Of a DNA stretch of 64,000 nucleotides, positions 53,929 to 63,105 are shown one piece after another. The stretch's first letter is position 1, and every line of letters begins with the position of its first letter. The translations under genes and the position numbers were made by a program. Origin of the DNA: Candidatus Bathyarchaeota archaeon (GTDB lineage Archaea; Thermoproteota; Bathyarchaeia; Bathyarchaeales; Bathycorpusculaceae); contig JAIMAA010000002.1 in NCBI GenBank assembly GCA_023512225.1, positions 1-64,000 on the forward strand, in the 5' to 3' direction. The notes below the pieces were generated by a model. That model had not been told where the DNA came from. It did no database searches and saw only the letters and a list, made by a program, of their open reading frames with translations.

Positions 53929-54162
53929 TTGAAGTTTAAGCCGTATTCTTATCGAGTAGTGATTAAAGTTCTTAGCAAACTTGGTTTTATAGTTATCAGG
54001 CAAAGAGGTAGCCATATTGTGTTAAAAGGTTTCTATAAAGAAAAAAAGAGAACTGTTGTTGTTCCTAAGCATAAAGAAATAGCAATTGGCACTCTTAAAG
54101 GGATTCTATTTCAAGCTGGACTTACAATTGAAGAATTCAGCAGATTAGCCGGAAAAGCCTAA
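53929..54162 (+). CDS. hicA: HicA-like mRNA interferase toxin
   Basis: A 77-residue dsRBD-fold protein with KVLSKLGFIVIRQRGSHIVLKG (catalytic His 29 in the G-S-H motif) and TVVVPKHKEIAIGTLKGILFQAG, both diagnostic of the HicA/YcfA family. It would cleave mRNA when not held by an antitoxin. TTG start after AAGAAGGGG. The stop overlaps the stop of a HicB-like gene on the opposite strand, a tail-to-tail arrangement that is unusual for this toxin-antitoxin family. Confidence 0.88.
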   Translation: MKFKPYSYRVVIKVLSKLGFIVIRQRGSHIVLKGFYKEKKRTVVVPKHKEIAIGTLKGILFQAGLTIEEFSRLAGKA

Positions 54163-54461
54163 ACTTTTATTTCGATAACCATTGTGGCGACTGGTTCACC
54201 TTTTAAGGCTCTTTCCTTCTCCCAGTCTTCGGCATTCTCAAACCAAAGTTCAAAAGCTTCTTGAAAATTCTTCAAGGCTTCGTCAACGCTTTTTCCTTGG
54301 CTAGCAACTCCAGTCACCGGGTCCATAGCCACATACCATTTTCCGTCTCTATGAATTGTCACACTAACTTTCAACTTCAGTTCCTCTAAAACTATGAATG
54401 AAAAAAGAATCTTATTAACTTTAACGCGGTCCGCATCGAAGAGCATCGATTTTTTAGCCAT
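54159..54461 (-). CDS. hicB: HicB-like antitoxin-domain protein, convergent to hicA
   Basis: The 100-residue protein has KVSVTIHRDGKWYVAMDPVTGVASQGKSVDEALKNFQEAFELWFE, the HicB fold with the 'dG-x-[YW]-V-A...[ST]QG-x-[ST]-x-[ED]EA-x-x-N' signature. It lacks the C-terminal HTH or RHH DNA-binding part that many HicB carry. A 30-residue N-terminal segment precedes the domain. It is convergent with hicA, overlapping by four bases, so it is transcribed separately and could also give antisense RNA against the hicA 3' end. Confidence 0.85.
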   Translation of the reverse strand: MAKKSMLFDADRVKVNKILFSFIVLEELKLKVSVTIHRDGKWYVAMDPVTGVASQGKSVDEALKNFQEAFELWFENAEDWEKERALKGEPVATMVIEIKV

Positions 54462-54488
54462 GTTTGTCTTTTAACTGACGTTTGTCTG

Positions 54489-55565
54489 TCATTTGAAGTT
54501 GATGTTTTTCTTGATTTTTTTGATTGTGGCTGTTAAGAGTTTCACGGCGTTGACGACATCGTTAACGTCCAATATCTCATATGAATGTGCATACCTTGTC
54601 GGGATTGATATTACGCCGCTTGGGACTCCTTCCCTTGTCAAATGAATCGCAGCAGCATCCGTAGAACCTCTTGGCAAAACCTCCATTTGATACGGAATCT
54701 TCTCCTCTTCAGCCGTCGAAACCAAAAGCTCCCTCACTTTAGGGTGAGAAATCAAACCCAGACCACCACCAGCCTCATCCATAACTTTAATGGCTGGACC
54801 CGCACCAATCTTCGTAACTTGGTCCTTCTCAGCGACGCCCGGTATGTCCCCCGCAAGGGTTATGTCAACGGCAATAGCCATGTTAGGCGCTATTCTATAG
54901 GCTGCAACTTGCGCTCCACGACAACCGACCTCTTCTTGCACGTCCGCCACGCCATAAACATTCGCCTCAACCTTCTCCTTCGCAAGTTTCTTCATAGTCT
55001 CAATAATCACACAAACGCCCACACGGTCATCAAACGCCTTACTCGCAAGAATATTTCCAGAACCCAAAACCTTAAACGGGCGTTCAAAAGTAACCGAATC
55101 CCCTATCCGCACGCCCAACTTCTCCGCCTCAGCTTTGTTCTTGGCGCCTACGTCAATAAAAAACGCCTTCAAATCAGGAATTTTGTTGGCTTCCTCAGGC
55201 GTTTCGGGAGGCTTACAGTTAATCAAACCACTGACCGGACCCTTTTTACCGTGAACCACTACGGGCTGAGAAAACAAAACTCGCGGAGAAATCCCGCCAA
55301 CCTTTTCGAAAAACAGAAACCCCTTATCATCAATGTGCTTAACAATGAGCCCAATCTCATCCATGTGCCCCGCAAGCATAACCTTCGGAGCATCCTTAAC
55401 AGAAGCCTTCTTAAGCGATATCACGTTTCCAAAATTATCCGTCTCAACCGAATCTGCATACTTTTCAAGCTCATGATAAACAATCTTTCCAACACCCATC
55501 TCATACCCAGAAACTCCATGCGCTTCGGTCAAGCGTTCCAGAAGACTCTTAATTTCCTTCTCCAA
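54489..55565 (-). CDS. M42-family (TET-type) aminopeptidase
   Basis: A 358-residue metallo-aminopeptidase that forms tetrahedral complexes and clears peptides. Metal site: MLAGHMDEIGLIV, ASKAFDDRVGVC, DVQEEVGCRGA and AVDITLAGD. GSTDAAAIHLTREGVPSGVIS and the C-terminal RYAHSYEILDVNDV complete the family pattern. Together with TldDE it fits peptide use as carbon and energy. The 323-base gap upstream has no clear promoter close to the ATG. Confidence 0.95.
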   Translation of the reverse strand: MEKEIKSLLERLTEAHGVSGYEMGVGKIVYHELEKYADSVETDNFGNVISLKKASVKDAPKVMLAGHMDEIGLIVKHIDDKGFLFFEKVGGISPRVLFSQPVVVHGKKGPVSGLINCKPPETPEEANKIPDLKAFFIDVGAKNKAEAEKLGVRIGDSVTFERPFKVLGSGNILASKAFDDRVGVCVIIETMKKLAKEKVEANVYGVADVQEEVGCRGAQVAAYRIAPNMAIAVDITLAGDIPGVAEKDQVTKIGAGPAIKVMDEAGGGLGLISHPKVRELLVSTAEEEKIPYQMEVLPRGSTDAAAIHLTREGVPSGVISIPTRYAHSYEILDVNDVVNAVKLLTATIKKIKKNINFK

Positions 55566-55888
55566 ACCAGTTTCACCTTACATGTCAAGAGCTTTGCACT
55601 ATGCAGTCCACAAATAAAAGACTTTTCCACATTTTACCAAATCTGCACAAGTTAATCCCATCTACATGCAAAAATTAAGGGATAAGTCTGCGTAACTTTT
55701 CAGACGCAACAATAGTTCTGTTACTTCTGAAACACATTAAACTCCTAATACCACCCTTAAATCCCACTAACACCCTAAAACTTTCTCGTACAAACAAGAA
55801 CGGAGGGACAACCCACACTAAACTCCTAACCACAAATTCAACCTATAAATAAGGGGGCTATAACTTTCCACGAGAGCCTACTCATCTA
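55566..55888. other. Long intergenic stretch between the M42 peptidase and aIF5B genes
   Basis: No supported open frame. It holds a short hairpin (GTCTG near 55686 and CAGAC about 10 bases on) and a clear TATA-like CTATAAATAAGG at 55843-55854. That box could drive a transcript in either direction, but no protein gene starts where expected on either side, so a small RNA is possible. Confidence 0.35.
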
Positions 55889-57670
55889 CTATGCAGCCCA
55901 AAAAGGCATCTTCTTCCTCATCAACGCAACATACTCATTCAACGCTTCTTGCTCATCCACACCAAGCCTATCCACAAACGTCGACAACAACACCTTCGCA
56001 TCCGCCTCAGGCACCTTCACAAACAACACATCCCTCTCAAACACATGCCTCCCAACCATCGGCTTATCCATCGAAATCGCCACTTGCATCCCAGTCTTCG
56101 CCTCAGACAACGCCTCACCTTTCTCCTGAATCTGCTGAATCTCACCTATTTCCTCACCATCCTCAGCACGCACCAACGCAATCCTCGGCTTGATCTTTCC
56201 AGCTAACACCTCAACACCAAAAATCGCCGGCTTAGCCCTACGAAACACATAACCCTCCAAAACCCGAATCTTCCCAGGCTTAACCAAACGCTCAAATTCC
56301 ACCTCAAACTTCGCTTCCCGCTGCCCCCTAAGCCAAACCAAATAATTATCCACCAAATGATAAATAATCTTCTCCCGAAAAACTTGAACACCCCTAATCT
56401 CCGCCTCTTCCTCTGCATCCGGCAAAACACGAACATTAAAAGCCAAAACAGCCCCATACAAAGGCTCATGCTCCTTTACAACCGCCGCTTCAGTAACATC
56501 ACGCTTACTAACATCACCAACATCCGCAAGCCTAATCGGCACACCATTACGCTTCAAATAATCAGCAATCGCCTCCAAACTCCCCAAAGTATCCGCCTTC
56601 AAAACAACCCCATCCACACCCGTCGCAATACGAATCCGCTCAACCTCCTCACCAACCAACCGCACAAACTTACCCACCGATTCGCCATCACCAACCGCAT
56701 ACAAAGGCGCACCCGCCAAAGCCCCCTCCAAACCCGGCGCAACAATCTTCACCCCAGCCGCAGCCGAAACCACGTCCACACTCGAAAAACGATCACGCGG
56801 ATCGCGAATCTCATCCAAAGGCTTCGGAACCAAAATCGCACGAACACGCGTCACAATAGGCTTCTCACGCCCACCAACAACCACAACATCATCCCGCCGC
56901 AAAACACCATCATAAACAATCGTGTTCAACGTCAAACCCAAACCAGGCTCCTCCTTAACCTCCAAAACCGTCCCTTTCGCTGGACCCTCAGTCGTCTGCA
57001 ACCGCTTCTGCAAATACTGCTGCGTCAAACCAACCAAAACCATAAGCAACTCAGTAATACCCTCACCCGTCTTAGCACTAACAGGCACAACCGCCACAGT
57101 CTTCGTAAAATCCTTAATCCGATCAAACCTGTCAGCCCTAAAACCCAAACGCGAAAAAACCCCAATAATCTCATAAACCCTATTATCCAAATCCTCCCGC
57201 ACATACCGATCCTGCGCCTGATAAGAACGCAAAAACGGCGTATCCTCCAACGCATTCCAACCCGGAACACGATCAATCTTATTCGCAGCCACCAAAAACG
57301 GCACCTTCCGCGCCTTCAAAATATCCACACACTCATACGTCTGCGCCTCAAACCCACGCAAAACATCAATCACCAAAATTGCAATGTCCGCAACGCTTCC
57401 ACCACGCTTACGCAAATTAGTAAAAGCCTCATGACCCGGCGTGTCAATAATCAACAAACCCGGAATCTCAACCTCACCCTTAACCATCGACAACAAAGGA
57501 CCAACCAACTGCTTCAACGTGTCAACCGGAAAAAAACTCGCACCAATATGCTGCGTAATTCCGCCAACTTCACGTGCTTGCACACTCGTTTTGCGAATCT
57601 TATCCAAAAGCAGAGTCTTACCAGTATCCACATGCCCAAGAACGCAAACAATCGGCTGACGAATCGGCAT
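55889..57670 (-). CDS. infB: Translation initiation factor aIF5B (IF2 homologue)
   Basis: A GTPase joining ribosomal subunits. The 593-residue protein begins with the G domain itself (GHVDTGKT at about residues 12-19, DTPGHEAF, NKIDR, SAKTGEG), as in archaea that lack the long eukaryotic N-terminus. Domains II-IV follow, with the linker helix and the C-terminal beta-barrel (RHVFERDVLFVKVPEADAK). It is intact. Its coding strand is unusually G/T-rich at third positions. A long antisense frame opposite this gene is only a by-product of that bias. Confidence 0.96.
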   Translation of the reverse strand: MPIRQPIVCVLGHVDTGKTLLLDKIRKTSVQAREVGGITQHIGASFFPVDTLKQLVGPLLSMVKGEVEIPGLLIIDTPGHEAFTNLRKRGGSVADIAILVIDVLRGFEAQTYECVDILKARKVPFLVAANKIDRVPGWNALEDTPFLRSYQAQDRYVREDLDNRVYEIIGVFSRLGFRADRFDRIKDFTKTVAVVPVSAKTGEGITELLMVLVGLTQQYLQKRLQTTEGPAKGTVLEVKEEPGLGLTLNTIVYDGVLRRDDVVVVGGREKPIVTRVRAILVPKPLDEIRDPRDRFSSVDVVSAAAGVKIVAPGLEGALAGAPLYAVGDGESVGKFVRLVGEEVERIRIATGVDGVVLKADTLGSLEAIADYLKRNGVPIRLADVGDVSKRDVTEAAVVKEHEPLYGAVLAFNVRVLPDAEEEAEIRGVQVFREKIIYHLVDNYLVWLRGQREAKFEVEFERLVKPGKIRVLEGYVFRRAKPAIFGVEVLAGKIKPRIALVRAEDGEEIGEIQQIQEKGEALSEAKTGMQVAISMDKPMVGRHVFERDVLFVKVPEADAKVLLSTFVDRLGVDEQEALNEYVALMRKKMPFWAA

Positions 57671-57764
57671 CTTAACACATCACCTACCAAGCCCTTACAA
57701 ACACGCACTCCAAAACTAATAAATCATTACCCTAATAAACACTAACCAAAAGGTGAAAACACCC

Positions 57765-58082
57765 ATGCCATACTGTTCAAAATGCGGAGCCAAACTAAAA
57801 GAAGACGACAAATACTGCTACAAATGCGGAACACCCGCAACAAAAATAGTCAAAGAAGAATTCACAATATCCGCCGACAACCTAATCGAAAAAGTCAAAG
57901 AACTACTCCACGAAGGAAACATCACCAGAATAATCATAAAAGACGAAAAAGACAAAATCATGCTTGAAATCCCCGCCACAGTAGGCGTAATTGGCGCTGT
58001 CCTTGCGCCGTGGCTTGCAGCATTAGGCGTAATAGCCGCGTTAGCAACAAACTGCAAAATAGTGGTCGAAAGAAGAGAGTAA
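57765..58082 (+). CDS. Zinc-ribbon plus DUF4342 small protein
   Basis: A 105-residue protein with an N-terminal zinc ribbon (CSKCGAKLKEDDKYCYKCG) and a DUF4342 domain: NLIEKVKELLHEGNITRIIIKDEKDKIMLEIP followed by a hydrophobic hairpin (VGVIGAVLAPWLAALGVIAALAT) that could bind membranes. Start ATG 57765 follows AAAGGTGA; GTG 57753 is an alternative. Function unknown. Confidence 0.85.
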   Translation: MPYCSKCGAKLKEDDKYCYKCGTPATKIVKEEFTISADNLIEKVKELLHEGNITRIIIKDEKDKIMLEIPATVGVIGAVLAPWLAALGVIAALATNCKIVVERRE

Positions 58083-58099
58083 CCCACGCGACGCAACGA

Positions 58100-58303
58100 T
58101 TACTGTTCTGTTTTTGCAGTAACCAAAATAATTCCTACCACTATCGGTAAGATGCTGAGAAATCCGAAAAATCCCGTAAATGCTCCCAAAGTGTCGATGC
58201 TTGTAAACGTGTAATACGTTGCTATAGCGCCAATAATAACAAGTATAAATCCAAAGAATTTTTCAGCAAGCGTTAATCCGAAACCGCCTTCTTCACTGCT
58301 CAT
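58100..58303 (-). CDS. Small two-helix membrane protein
   Basis: A 67-residue protein with two predicted membrane helices (FFGFILVIIGAIATYYTF and GFFGFLSILPIVVGIILVTA) and a short acidic N-terminus. No family known to me. It lies tail-to-tail with the zinc-ribbon gene. Confidence 0.65.
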   Translation of the reverse strand: MSSEEGGFGLTLAEKFFGFILVIIGAIATYYTFTSIDTLGAFTGFFGFLSILPIVVGIILVTAKTEQ

Positions 58304-58375
58304 GCCCAGTTCTTCCTACAGAGTGTTTTCTATAGAAATAACCGTCCAAGATTTAAAGCATTTCCTCCTCAAACA

Positions 58376-60331
58376 CTATGCACGTTTCTTCCGATACTTG
58401 TAATAGTAAACAGTCCCGCCTATCACTAAAGCAATTATCGCAATTATCAACAGAAGCCAGTTTAATGGAAAACCAGAAATCGCGCCGGCACCACCGCCTT
58501 CCACCTTAACAGTATAAGTATTTTCTTGCGTCGCTGCAAAATTCCCAGCATTATCATAACATTCCACAAAGAACGTGACCGTAACATTTTCCTCTTGCCC
58601 AGGAATCGCACCAGTCCAATTACCACTCTGCAAGGTCATAGCCAAACCGTTCCATTCGCCTTCGCCAATTTTGAACCACAAAGTGACATTTTGAATTCCG
58701 CTTCCTTCTTCAAACACTTCTGCAGAAACATTAACTTGTTCATCAGCCATAGGCTCCAATGGGCTCCAAACAAGATTGCTAATCAACGGCGCCGTGTTGT
58801 CCACAGTAACTGACATGCTGGTTTCAGCTTCGTTTCCAGCCTTGTCACGCGCCGACAAAACAATCGTGTAGATTCCATCATCATAGTCTGCCGTTTCCCA
58901 AATGTAAGTTTGGCTTCCACCAGCATTCCAAACATGAACAGATTCGTCAATCTTAAGCTCCATCCCGTCAAAGTTGACATCTTCAGCACTAATCTCAACA
59001 ATAACCATACCCTTAACATAGCTTCCGTTCAACGGCCACGCAATTTCCACCGTTGGAGCTGTGTTATCCACCGTTATTGTGCATTCTGTTTCAGCAATGT
59101 TTTCCGCTTGGTCATGTGCTTCAAGATTTAATGTGTAGATGCCGTCAAGTAGCGTTGTGGTGTTCCATAAATAGGTATGATATCCCACTTCACTCCACGA
59201 CGTTAAGACTGTTCCATTAACCGTTAAGTTTGCTTCTGCAAAATTGTCATCGTAAACGTAAACTTCGACGCTAACGATTCCTGTTAAATAGCTTCCACAA
59301 GTTGGAGTGTCAATTCTGGCAACTGGCAAGAATCGGTCTTGTACGGAGTAAGAGTAAACATCCATAGCCATCCAGTTTCCAGCATTATCAAACGCGTAGA
59401 CTCGGTATTGAACAAATGTTCCGTAGGGAAATTCTGGAATCGTCGCAATGTATAATCCCTCTTGAGCGCTCATTGTAGTGTTCATCCAACCTGTTCCATT
59501 GTTATAAGTTAGAATTACTTCCTTGACACCGCTGGCAAATTGCGGCTCGGTAGCGTTTACGGAAACTAAAACGGTTTCATTGTAGTTTGGTTCTGCTGGT
59601 ACTCGTTCAATGTATGTTATAGCTGGTGGATGAAAATCTCCCACTTTATACGAGTAGGTTGATGACACGGCAACATTTCCGGCTTTATCCCATGCATAAA
59701 CGAGGAAGGTAACATTCACATTGTATGGTTGAGGAGGAATCTCTGTTTCGTAGAATCCCTCAGTTTTGTCCATTGTCAGATTAACATTTTCGCCTAAATC
59801 TGTTGAATAGTTTAAGGTCACGTTGGCAACTCCGCTTTTTGAATCAGTAACATACGCTACAACGGCTACGTAATCGTCATATTCTGGTGCGCTTGGATAA
59901 TAGAAAACTCCATGAATCACTGGAGGCGTCAAATCATGCTGAGGACAACAACATCCTTTAATGAGTTTAATGATTTCCTCGATTAAATTAAGCAGGCACT
60001 CTTTCCATGGGCTAGTAATCCATTTGGTAACCATATTTTCAAGGTCATTTCTTAACTTGTTTACTGCGCCATCATAAGCTCCTGCTTCAATCTGATTTAT
60101 AATAGCGTTAATTTTGTTGCAGAGAGTATTCTTTTCCATGTCTGTTTGCCTAGGGTTTTCAAACGCTTCATTAGGCAGTATTGAAACGTTGCTAAAGAGT
60201 TGTTGCAGTGATGAAATAACAGATTGGCTTTGGCTGCGGTGTTGTCTTCCTGAAGCGTTTGTAACTAGCATTGGAGAGATGATGACAAGTAGTAAAATAA
60301 TGTTAAGACTAGCGACTAAGAGTTTTCGCAT
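58376..60331 (-). CDS. Large secreted, membrane-anchored surface protein with Ig-like repeats
   Basis: A 651-residue protein. Signal peptide MRKLLVASLNIILLLVIIS, then a Cys pair (GCCCPQ) near residue 140, then five tandem Ig-like domains. Two carry the repeated unit 'SYVKG(M/I)V-V-EI/V...LDGIYT(L/I)...DNTAP' (for example around NTAPTVEIAWPLNGSYVKG). A C-terminal helix (WLLLIIAIIALVIGGTVYYY) and basic tail anchor it. Many N-x-S/T sequons suggest glycosylation. Probably a cell-surface or adhesion protein. Its role cannot be read from sequence. Confidence 0.85.
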   Translation of the reverse strand: MRKLLVASLNIILLLVIISPMLVTNASGRQHRSQSQSVISSLQQLFSNVSILPNEAFENPRQTDMEKNTLCNKINAIINQIEAGAYDGAVNKLRNDLENMVTKWITSPWKECLLNLIEEIIKLIKGCCCPQHDLTPPVIHGVFYYPSAPEYDDYVAVVAYVTDSKSGVANVTLNYSTDLGENVNLTMDKTEGFYETEIPPQPYNVNVTFLVYAWDKAGNVAVSSTYSYKVGDFHPPAITYIERVPAEPNYNETVLVSVNATEPQFASGVKEVILTYNNGTGWMNTTMSAQEGLYIATIPEFPYGTFVQYRVYAFDNAGNWMAMDVYSYSVQDRFLPVARIDTPTCGSYLTGIVSVEVYVYDDNFAEANLTVNGTVLTSWSEVGYHTYLWNTTTLLDGIYTLNLEAHDQAENIAETECTITVDNTAPTVEIAWPLNGSYVKGMVIVEISAEDVNFDGMELKIDESVHVWNAGGSQTYIWETADYDDGIYTIVLSARDKAGNEAETSMSVTVDNTAPLISNLVWSPLEPMADEQVNVSAEVFEEGSGIQNVTLWFKIGEGEWNGLAMTLQSGNWTGAIPGQEENVTVTFFVECYDNAGNFAATQENTYTVKVEGGGAGAISGFPLNWLLLIIAIIALVIGGTVYYYKYRKKRA

Positions 60332-60409
60332 TTCTCCTTTCTCCCAGATGCTAACTCTGATTCTTGTATAAAAAGGGTTGTTTCGAAATGGTAATATGCG
60401 ATTTGTGTG

Positions 60410-61501
60410 TTATTTTGTTTCTTCGAGTTTCGCCGGCAAGTATTCATCAACAATGTATGTTAAGCCATACCTGCTGAAAGCCTCTTGTTCCGCCTTTCGT
60501 TTGATTTTCATGAATGTTTTGATTTCTCTTTGCCAAAGTGGGTCTTTATAGCGTGGGTCTTTCTGTAGCTCGTAGAGTCTCTTCATGTCCACGTCATCTA
60601 ATGGTTCTGTTGGCAATTTGTAATTCACTATGTCTGTTGCCCACACGCCGCTCCATTTTGCGTCTGGTGTGTTTAGTTCTCTGAGATGTGCAGCGTTTGC
60701 TGAACCTGAAATTATTACCATTGCTATGTGCATTCCCCATGGGTCGCCATCCGTGAAAACGTAAACCGGAAGGTTTAGTTCTCCATTAAGCCTTCTGATA
60801 AAATGTCTTGTTGCTCTCGGAGCTTGCCCAGCCGTCAAAACGAGTAACGCATTGAATTTTTTGTGCACATTCTCTTCTATGAAGCGTGTGAACAAACCGC
60901 CTTTCTCTATGGCTATAACCTTGTCAGCGGATGTTTTGACGAATTCAGATGAAGTTAAGGCTGGTCCGATAAGAACGCCATCAGGGTGTGAGGTTAGGTT
61001 TAGTGTTCTCCCCTCATAGCCTGGCACAGTGTATTCTATTGTTAAGTCGCCGAAGACCGCTGAGCGTTCTTCTGGAAAAATGTTGAAGTCTTCTCTGGAT
61101 AAGCCTAGGACTGTTTCCAAATCTGTTATTATATTGTTTGATTCTTGTTGATCTGTGAAAGTCATCTCGTACGCTTGTGCGGAATAGTAAACATCTCTTA
61201 AGGTTGATGTTTTTCGTTGTGAAGTTAATTCATGAGAAAATGTTGCAGCCCAAGTGAGCTGAGTGAAAGGTTTAAGGTGGCGGATGTTGCGGGCGCTTCT
61301 GCGAACCTTTCGGTCGCCTAAGATGAATTGTCTAACCTGGGGGTCGTAATAGATGTTTTCTGTTGATCGACTTGGCATTTCTATCGAGGGAAAATAACCG
61401 TTGTCAAGCTTGTCGTAAATTTTGAGCCCTAGACTTTCCAAACTTGCTAAAACTTCTTTTCTTTTTTCTATCATGCTAACTTTATGTTTCTTCTGTTCCA
61501 A
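60410..61501 (-). CDS. top6A: DNA topoisomerase VI subunit A
   Basis: Cuts both strands of DNA during duplex passage (Spo11 relative). The 363-residue subunit has the catalytic Tyr in TLRDVYYSAQ (Tyr 105 or 106) and a Toprim domain with AIEKGGLFTRF (metal Glu) and VYVFTDGDPWGMHIA (DxD). It overlaps the 3' end of top6B by 20 bases and is translated from the same mRNA. ATG 61474 is a shorter alternative start. Confidence 0.96.
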   Translation of the reverse strand: MEQKKHKVSMIEKRKEVLASLESLGLKIYDKLDNGYFPSIEMPSRSTENIYYDPQVRQFILGDRKVRRSARNIRHLKPFTQLTWAATFSHELTSQRKTSTLRDVYYSAQAYEMTFTDQQESNNIITDLETVLGLSREDFNIFPEERSAVFGDLTIEYTVPGYEGRTLNLTSHPDGVLIGPALTSSEFVKTSADKVIAIEKGGLFTRFIEENVHKKFNALLVLTAGQAPRATRHFIRRLNGELNLPVYVFTDGDPWGMHIAMVIISGSANAAHLRELNTPDAKWSGVWATDIVNYKLPTEPLDDVDMKRLYELQKDPRYKDPLWQREIKTFMKIKRKAEQEAFSRYGLTYIVDEYLPAKLEETK

Positions 61502-63011
61502 ACTTTTTCACACTCTTCAAAAGTTTTTCTATATCTGGGAGTTTTTCTTTTCCGGCGAGTTTTGCTGAGAATTGGGCTATTTTTGGCAGGTATTTGCTGA
61601 AAACACCCAAGCGTTTCTTTTCTCTGTCAACATGCTCTATTCTTGTTAGGAAATGTTGGATTTGGCGGGCGACTTCTCTGAGTCCATTAGCGATTTCTCT
61701 TCTAACTTCTGGACGGTCGGCGATGAATTCTTTTCCGACTGTTTTGTATGGAACTTTTGTGCTGCAGATGTGCACTAAAATTGCAATTGGCATTTCTGGT
61801 GTGACCTTGTATCGTCGCCAGTTCATTGCGTTTATGACCTTGACCGAGACATCGCTTGCTTCGTCATAAAGTAGTGGGATTCTGTTTGCAAACCGGTAGA
61901 TTATGAAGACTCCTTTCTTTGGGATTTCTCCTCCATATGCGATGCCGACTTCAATTATGAATGGGTGGCCCGCGTATGTGGATGGTTTACGTTGATGAAC
62001 AGCTACAAACTCTGGTTTTAACTCTTTTATTATTCCTGCTTTTAATAGTTCTTCACCTAAAGGAGACAAGCAACTGGCGTCAGGCGGCAAGAAATCCTTG
62101 AATTTTTTGAGCATGTGCATTAATCTGACAATTTCTTCATGCGAGAGTTTCTTTGGATTTTTAGACGGGCTTATGTTGCTGAATTCCAAAAACTTTTGGG
62201 CTGTGATTTCTCCAACTCTGTGGAAGTGGTTTTTCAGAAATTCCAGCATGTTCTTATAGGGCGTGACTTGGATTAGCCGCTGAAGAAGCTCCACGTCTAC
62301 GCCGTAAGGGTGTGGTAATGTTTCTTTTGGTGGCTCTGGCATTTCTTTGGTTACTCTGGTGAATCTGTATAGTCTGCCTTTTGGGTCAACGAAAGTTAAG
62401 TTTGCATATGGGTTAACCATGGCTGTCTGTTTGAAGTAATCCAAGATTTTGGGCATAGCCCTTAAGTAGTCGCCTTCCAAGCAGAATTCGACTATTGTCC
62501 CTCTCCATTGTTCCTTGTTTATGAGCACTTTTCGGTCGAGTATGATTGGGCGGTTTCGTTGGATGTCAATCATGAGTTTATAGCTGTAGATTTTTGACAT
62601 TCCGCCAGTGCTTGAGATTATTGTGGCTGGCTGGTGAGTGGTGATTTGTCCGTATAGAATTGCCATTTTTCCGCCTAGACCAAATGTTCCTCTTTGCTGT
62701 TTGAGTTTGTATTTTGAGCCGAAAAGCACTTGTCCGAAGGCTGATGGTATGTGTCTTGGCGGGACGCCTATGCCGTTGTCTTCCACTCTTAGCTTGTAAA
62801 TTTGGGTTTCTTTGCTGGCTTCTCCTTCGTATGAAAGTCGAACGTAGATGTCTGGTGGAATTTTTAGGCTTTCTGCAGCATCTAAAGAGTTTTCAACAAG
62901 CTCTCTTATTGCTGCGAAAATGGCTCTTGACGGATTTGTGAAGCCGGCAATGTCGCGGTTGCGGTAGAAAAAGTCTGAAGCGCTTATTTCTTCAAAGGTT
63001 ATCTGAGCCAC
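61482..63011 (-). CDS. top6B: DNA topoisomerase VI subunit B
   Basis: The ATPase that drives topoisomerase VI. GHKL motifs are clear: REIVENSLDAAES-like (RELVENSLDAAESL), DNGIGVPPRHIPSAFG, and GTFGLGGKMAILYGQ. The transducer domain follows, with the switch Lys region IYRFANRIPLLYD. 509 residues. It leads the top6B-top6A operon. Confidence 0.97.
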   Translation of the reverse strand: MAQITFEEISASDFFYRNRDIAGFTNPSRAIFAAIRELVENSLDAAESLKIPPDIYVRLSYEGEASKETQIYKLRVEDNGIGVPPRHIPSAFGQVLFGSKYKLKQQRGTFGLGGKMAILYGQITTHQPATIISSTGGMSKIYSYKLMIDIQRNRPIILDRKVLINKEQWRGTIVEFCLEGDYLRAMPKILDYFKQTAMVNPYANLTFVDPKGRLYRFTRVTKEMPEPPKETLPHPYGVDVELLQRLIQVTPYKNMLEFLKNHFHRVGEITAQKFLEFSNISPSKNPKKLSHEEIVRLMHMLKKFKDFLPPDASCLSPLGEELLKAGIIKELKPEFVAVHQRKPSTYAGHPFIIEVGIAYGGEIPKKGVFIIYRFANRIPLLYDEASDVSVKVINAMNWRRYKVTPEMPIAILVHICSTKVPYKTVGKEFIADRPEVRREIANGLREVARQIQHFLTRIEHVDREKKRLGVFSKYLPKIAQFSAKLAGKEKLPDIEKLLKSVKKFGTEET

Positions 63012-63105
63012 TTTAAGCCTCCACCAGCCTCTCTCCCGAAAGGTAACACCCTACGATATGCTTTGCTCATTCTTTAATTTAACTGCAATTTTCAGCGTAA
63101 ATAAT

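Noticed and set aside
56357-57745. 462-residue open frame antisense to aIF5B
   Set aside because: Its sequence is a low-complexity mix of Asn, Thr, Arg and Leu caused by G/T bias of the aIF5B coding strand; no motif and no ribosome site.
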